A stretch of DNA of 64,000 bases, from assembly GCA_016342745.1 (NCBI GenBank), contig JAEINT010000009.1, positions 124,001 through 188,000 of the forward strand, in the 5' to 3' direction. Numbering within the stretch: the first letter of the stretch is position 1; each line of letters begins with the position of its first letter. Below, piece by piece: positions 60,406 to 64,000 of this stretch. The notes beneath the pieces were generated by a model. The model searched no databases, was not told the origin of the DNA, and saw nothing but the letters and a program-made list of their open reading frames with translations. This stretch comes from Labilibaculum sp. Lineage in GTDB: Bacteria > Bacteroidota > Bacteroidia > Bacteroidales > Marinifilaceae. Position numbers and translations under genes: made by a program.

Positions 60406-60603
60406 TGCCTAAAAATAACAAAATTCTTAGCAAGTCTTCCTTCTACTTCACTTTGATTTACCTCGGTTTTAATGGCTTATCCAAATGATTATAAAAATTT
60501 CATAATTAACATATCTTCTTGCATTCATTTACTACAATAAAGTATTATTTTTGAAGTTCCTTAGAGTAACAAATAGGTTTATTCAAAAACAAATTAAAGA
60601 TAG

Positions 60604-60969
60604 ATGAAACGCTTAGCATTAATTTTTTTAAGCCTTGCTTTTGCAACGCTAATTACAAGCTCGTGTTCTGACGACGAAACTCAAGCCAGTTTTGATGAGG
60701 CATTGATTGTTGGAAAATGGAAAAGTGGTACCTTATTCGAAAGATATGATCAGGACAATTCAGGTGCTACTTGGGATACTGCCGATGATGTTGAGGAAGA
60801 TGAAGCTCAAGAATTTACCTGGACGATAGACAAAGATCAGTTAGAGCAAATTCATATCATCGTGAATGGTGGTAAAGTTCCAAAAGTATATACCATTACG
60901 GATCTAACGGCAACTTCAATGGAGTATGAAGATGCTTACGGAGAAACAACATCATTTATCAAACAATAG
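60604..60969 (+). CDS. Small lipoprotein, lipocalin-like
   Basis: 121 aa with a lipoprotein signal ending in ITSSC (Cys about 21) and an acidic linker. A beta-rich part with GKWKSGTLFERYDQDNSG, FTWTIDKDQL and YTITDLTATSMEYEDAYGE resembles the lipocalin-like domain common in Bacteroidota. Outer-membrane or periplasmic location is likely. It precedes the AsmA-like gene by 4 bases and is probably co-transcribed. Function unknown. Confidence 0.75.
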   Translation: MKRLALIFLSLAFATLITSSCSDDETQASFDEALIVGKWKSGTLFERYDQDNSGATWDTADDVEEDEAQEFTWTIDKDQLEQIHIIVNGGKVPKVYTITDLTATSMEYEDAYGETTSFIKQ

Positions 60970-60973
60970 TAAA

Positions 60974-63900
60974 ATGCGAATATTAAAAAAGGTTGGAATA
61001 GCTTTACTTGGATTCGTTTTTGTATTGATATTAGCTGCTACAATAAGCTTGTGGTATCTTTTTACACCAGAAAAATTAACGTCAATAGTTAATAAGCAGG
61101 CAAAAGATTATTTAGCCTGCAATACGATGATCGAAAAAGTTGAACCGACTTTTTTTAGTAGTTATCCCTTTTTTGGGCTTGAACTCACGAATCTTTGTTT
61201 AACAGAGAATGAGAATATCTCGAAAATTGATACGCTCTTGTATTCACCCAAATGTTTTGCCTCTTTAAATGTATTATCGTACTTATTTAAAGGTAATATA
61301 AAGCTTGATCCTTTTCTTGTTGAAAATGCCAATTTGAATTTTAAAATAGATTCTCAGGGGCACTCTAATTTCGATATTGTAAAGAGCGATTCCGATTCTT
61401 CGGAAGCAGACTCAAATGAATCATCATTGGGTGATCTAGACATTAGTAATGTAGAATTTAAGAATTGCAATGCCACTTATACCGATGAGTCATCATTTAG
61501 GAAGGCAGATGTTAGTAACTTAAATGCTAAGTTAGAACTTAAATACAGCAAAGAGAATCAGTATTTTGATTTGGATATGCAATTAAACCGATTACTGTTG
61601 ATAACATCCGACTCAATGGCTCTTTACGTTGATGCTCAGAACTGTGATCTGAAAATTAATTCTAGGGCTAAGGACAAAAACCGATTCAATACGGATGTTA
61701 AGCTTGTTTGTAAAGAGTTGTCTCTTGCTATGGCTGGTGATACAGTTTTATCTAAGATGAAAATTGATACACATGCGCCTTTCAATTTCAAGCTATCTGA
61801 AAATACTTATGATTTAGAAGAGACCAAACTCATCATTAACGATGAGCAAGAAATCTTATGTAGTGGTATTGTAAACATGCTGAAAGATAATTCGATATCG
61901 ACCGACATGACCTACTCTGCCAAGGAATTGGATGTCGAGAAAATTATAGCTCTTGTTCCTAAAGCCTATTCTGAGCCGCTAAAAGATATAAAGCTTAAGG
62001 GTTTTGCAAAAATATCAGGATCGGTAAAAGGACTAATATCTGATTCCAGTTTGCCTCTGATAACAACACAGATAGAATACGATAAGGGTGAAGTTAAATA
62101 CGCTGCTTATCCAAGTGTGAAAGACGTTAAATTATCCATGTCTACTATTGTGGATATGAATAAAACTCAAACTTCAGATATTATTATAAATAGTTCTCAT
62201 GCCAAAATAGAGCACAGCACTGTTTCTGTAAAAGGAAAAATATCTGATATTTTGGAAACTCCAAGCTATGATATTTATTCTAAGGGTGATTTTAGCTTAG
62301 CGGATTTTAAGTCGTTTATACCTAAAGATCAAAATGTAAGTGTTCGCGGTTCGCTTAATGGCAATCTGCATACTCGTTTTTCTCAATCTGATTTAGATAA
62401 GGAGGCCTATCATCGTATTTATTTAACTGGCGATTTCGAGACCCAGAATTTTCAAGCAATCTATAATGATAGCATTAAGGTGAAACTAGCTTCGGCAAAA
62501 GTGAAACTTGATTTACCTAGTCAAAGCAGAGTAGATAAAAACCTTAGGTTTGCAACAATCAAAATTGATGCGCCAAACTTTGATATAAACATGTCGCCTA
62601 CAATGCATGCGGTAACTGAAAAACTTGAGCTTTCTGTCGACATCAATCATTTGGCGAAAGGCATTTCTACACCCATATCGGCCTGTCGATTTAAGTTTGG
62701 AAGTCTTTACGCTGCAGTCGACACTTTATCTGTGAGCGCCAATAATGCAGTGGGACAATTTGAATATGCTCCGATGCTTAAAGCGAAACAAGAAATTGCT
62801 GTTATCAATTCAACAATTAATAGCCAAGAAATTGTTATTGCTAGCAAAGACTCCACTCTGTTTGATGCTAAGAAGTTGTATGCCAAAACAAATCTGAAGT
62901 ACGACGACTCGCAAAATAATCTTATCTTGAAATGGCAGCCTGAAGTAGACATCAGTTTTTCTGATGCAATTTATGATTTGGGTGAACAACTAAAGGGGCA
63001 GATACCAAACATGTCGTTTACACTTAATCCCGACAATATGGAGATTAAGAAAGCCAATTTAGTTTTAGGTGATTCTGACTTTAGCCTTTCTGGTGAACTC
63101 ACCGACATATCGAAGTATCTTAACAAGCAAGCATTGCTTAAAGGCAAGTTTGATTTAGTCTCTAAAAAAACCAATGTTTATGAGCTAATGGACATTTTTA
63201 ACGGCATGGGTAGTCAGGATTCAACCCTTGTTAGCAATGATGCTGTTAACTCCGAAGACGATCCCTTCATGGTACCAAAAGGTGTCGAAATTCGATTGAA
63301 CACGACAATCGATAAGACCATCGTAAATGATAATATTATCGAAAATATTAAAGGTGGACTAACCGTAAAAGATGGTACACTTGTTCTGGATCAAATGGGT
63401 TTTACAAGTAGGGCAGCAAATATGCAGTTAACGGCAATGTACCGTTCCGACAGAAAAAATCATCTCTTTACTGGCATCGATTTTCATCTTTTAGATATTG
63501 ATGTTGCAGAACTAATTGATCTGATTCCTTCTGTTAATACAATGATTCCAATGTTAAAATCATTCAAAGGAAAAGGCGAATTCCATTTGGGAGGTGAAAC
63601 TAATCTTAAGAGCGATTATTCTCTTAAACAATCTACAATTCGTGGTGCAGCAGCTTTCCAGGGGCAAGAACTAACACTTTTGGATACAGAAACATTCGAT
63701 ATGATTGCTAATAAACTACTGTTTAAGAAAAAAACAGTAAATGTTATTGATAGCTTAAGTGTTGAGATGACGCTCTTTAAAGATGAGATTGATTTATATC
63801 CATTCCTTGTTGTAATGGACAATTATAAAGCGGTTATTTCTGGACGTCATAATATGGATAATCGTTTTAACTATCACATATCGGTAACAGATACGCCACT

Positions 63901-64000
63901 ACCGGTTAGATTAGGATTAGATGTAAGCGGCACAATGGAAGATTTGAAATATAAGCTTGTTCCTTGTCAATACAAACATCTTTACGATCCCAAAAAGCAA
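60974..64000 (+). CDS. AsmA-family protein (5' part, runs off the window)
   Basis: The frame opens at ATG 60974 (MRILKKVGIALLGFVFVLIL) and stays open to the window end, 1009 codons. A membrane helix (about 8-30) is followed by a very long beta-rich periplasmic part of AsmA/TamB-like type. It shows repeated short strands such as FFSSYPFFGLELTNLCLTE, LDISNVEFKNC and an end-region segment SGRHNMDNRFNYHISVTDTP. Such proteins form bridges for lipid transport between inner and outer membrane. The C-terminus lies outside. Confidence 0.8.
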   Translation, partial: MRILKKVGIALLGFVFVLILAATISLWYLFTPEKLTSIVNKQAKDYLACNTMIEKVEPTFFSSYPFFGLELTNLCLTENENISKIDTLLYSPKCFASLNVLSYLFKGNIKLDPFLVENANLNFKIDSQGHSNFDIVKSDSDSSEADSNESSLGDLDISNVEFKNCNATYTDESSFRKADVSNLNAKLELKYSKENQYFDLDMQLNRLLLITSDSMALYVDAQNCDLKINSRAKDKNRFNTDVKLVCKELSLAMAGDTVLSKMKIDTHAPFNFKLSENTYDLEETKLIINDEQEILCSGIVNMLKDNSISTDMTYSAKELDVEKIIALVPKAYSEPLKDIKLKGFAKISGSVKGLISDSSLPLITTQIEYDKGEVKYAAYPSVKDVKLSMSTIVDMNKTQTSDIIINSSHAKIEHSTVSVKGKISDILETPSYDIYSKGDFSLADFKSFIPKDQNVSVRGSLNGNLHTRFSQSDLDKEAYHRIYLTGDFETQNFQAIYNDSIKVKLASAKVKLDLPSQSRVDKNLRFATIKIDAPNFDINMSPTMHAVTEKLELSVDINHLAKGISTPISACRFKFGSLYAAVDTLSVSANNAVGQFEYAPMLKAKQEIAVINSTINSQEIVIASKDSTLFDAKKLYAKTNLKYDDSQNNLILKWQPEVDISFSDAIYDLGEQLKGQIPNMSFTLNPDNMEIKKANLVLGDSDFSLSGELTDISKYLNKQALLKGKFDLVSKKTNVYELMDIFNGMGSQDSTLVSNDAVNSEDDPFMVPKGVEIRLNTTIDKTIVNDNIIENIKGGLTVKDGTLVLDQMGFTSRAANMQLTAMYRSDRKNHLFTGIDFHLLDIDVAELIDLIPSVNTMIPMLKSFKGKGEFHLGGETNLKSDYSLKQSTIRGAAAFQGQELTLLDTETFDMIANKLLFKKKTVNVIDSLSVEMTLFKDEIDLYPFLVVMDNYKAVISGRHNMDNRFNYHISVTDTPLPVRLGLDVSGTMEDLKYKLVPCQYKHLYDPKKQ

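Larger units (their letters stand above)
60162..60603. other. Intergenic region containing the right end of the element
   Basis: It holds the right arm repeats, attR and the original tRNA terminator. No gene is seen. Confidence 0.7.

Overview
The window is AT-rich DNA of a Bacteroidota bacterium, probably class Bacteroidia. The signs are promoters of the TAnnTTTG type, a Bacteroides-type conjugation operon, a periplasmic-binding-protein hybrid sensor, a GH29 fucosidase, and small Arm-domain tyrosine recombinases. The closest genus is not determined. Ordinary chromosomal genes are interrupted by two mobile elements.

Region by region. 1-1179: 5' part of a hybrid two-component sensor (minus strand). 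About 1838-18593: an integrative conjugative element (ICE) remnant or ICE with RteC-like regulator, a HTH/winged-helix/DnaC-like ATPase module, a tra operon (TraE, F, G, two secreted proteins, J, K, L, M, N), a VirD4-like coupling protein, a DUF3945 protein and a minus-strand tyrosine recombinase. No relaxase is visible. 18903-19396: a minus-strand tRNA operon, Tyr-Gly-Tyr-Gly-Ser, with an exact 190-bp tandem duplication of the Tyr-Gly pair. 19875-33942: core genes (TPR protein, recF, DUF721, ndk, DHH phosphoesterase, RsmI-like methyltransferase, BASS-type transporter, MBL hydrolase, GH29 fucosidase, MFS transporter, two fused LeuC-LeuD dehydratases). 34044-34242: two identical tRNA-Arg(TCT) genes.

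34231-60370 is the most interesting part: an element of about 26 kb integrated at the 3' end of the second tRNA-Arg, bounded by a 13-bp direct repeat (CTGGCTGGATCAC) and carrying matching 23-bp integrase arm repeats at both ends. It contains an integrase, a long minus-strand block of small, membrane-spanning and beta-rich proteins with a GH108 endolysin, a transglutaminase-fold/poly-arginine protein, a zincin plus RecA-like ATPase fusion and a three-repeat spike-like protein. It also has a rolling-circle-type Rep candidate, a serine recombinase, several zinc-knuckle proteins and a CI/LexA-like S24 repressor with a clear divergent operator. There is no terminase, portal or tail gene. I read it as a tailless, probably membrane-containing prophage, perhaps related to the ssDNA tailless phages of Bacteroidota; this is inference, not proof.

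The right end of that element carries a cargo cluster: an unknown 405-aa protein, then a tight four-gene operon of a cytosine-5 methyltransferase fused to an integrase-type Arm domain, a DGQHR/DndB-like protein, a HEPN-like protein with R-x4-H, and an MvaI/BcnI-family restriction endonuclease. Three TGTCCGT repeats sit directly before the methyltransferase start, just as six ARTACCY repeats sit directly before the integrase start, suggesting that the borrowed Arm domain autoregulates the methyltransferase.

60604-64000 returns to the chromosome with a small lipoprotein and the 5' part of an AsmA-family gene.
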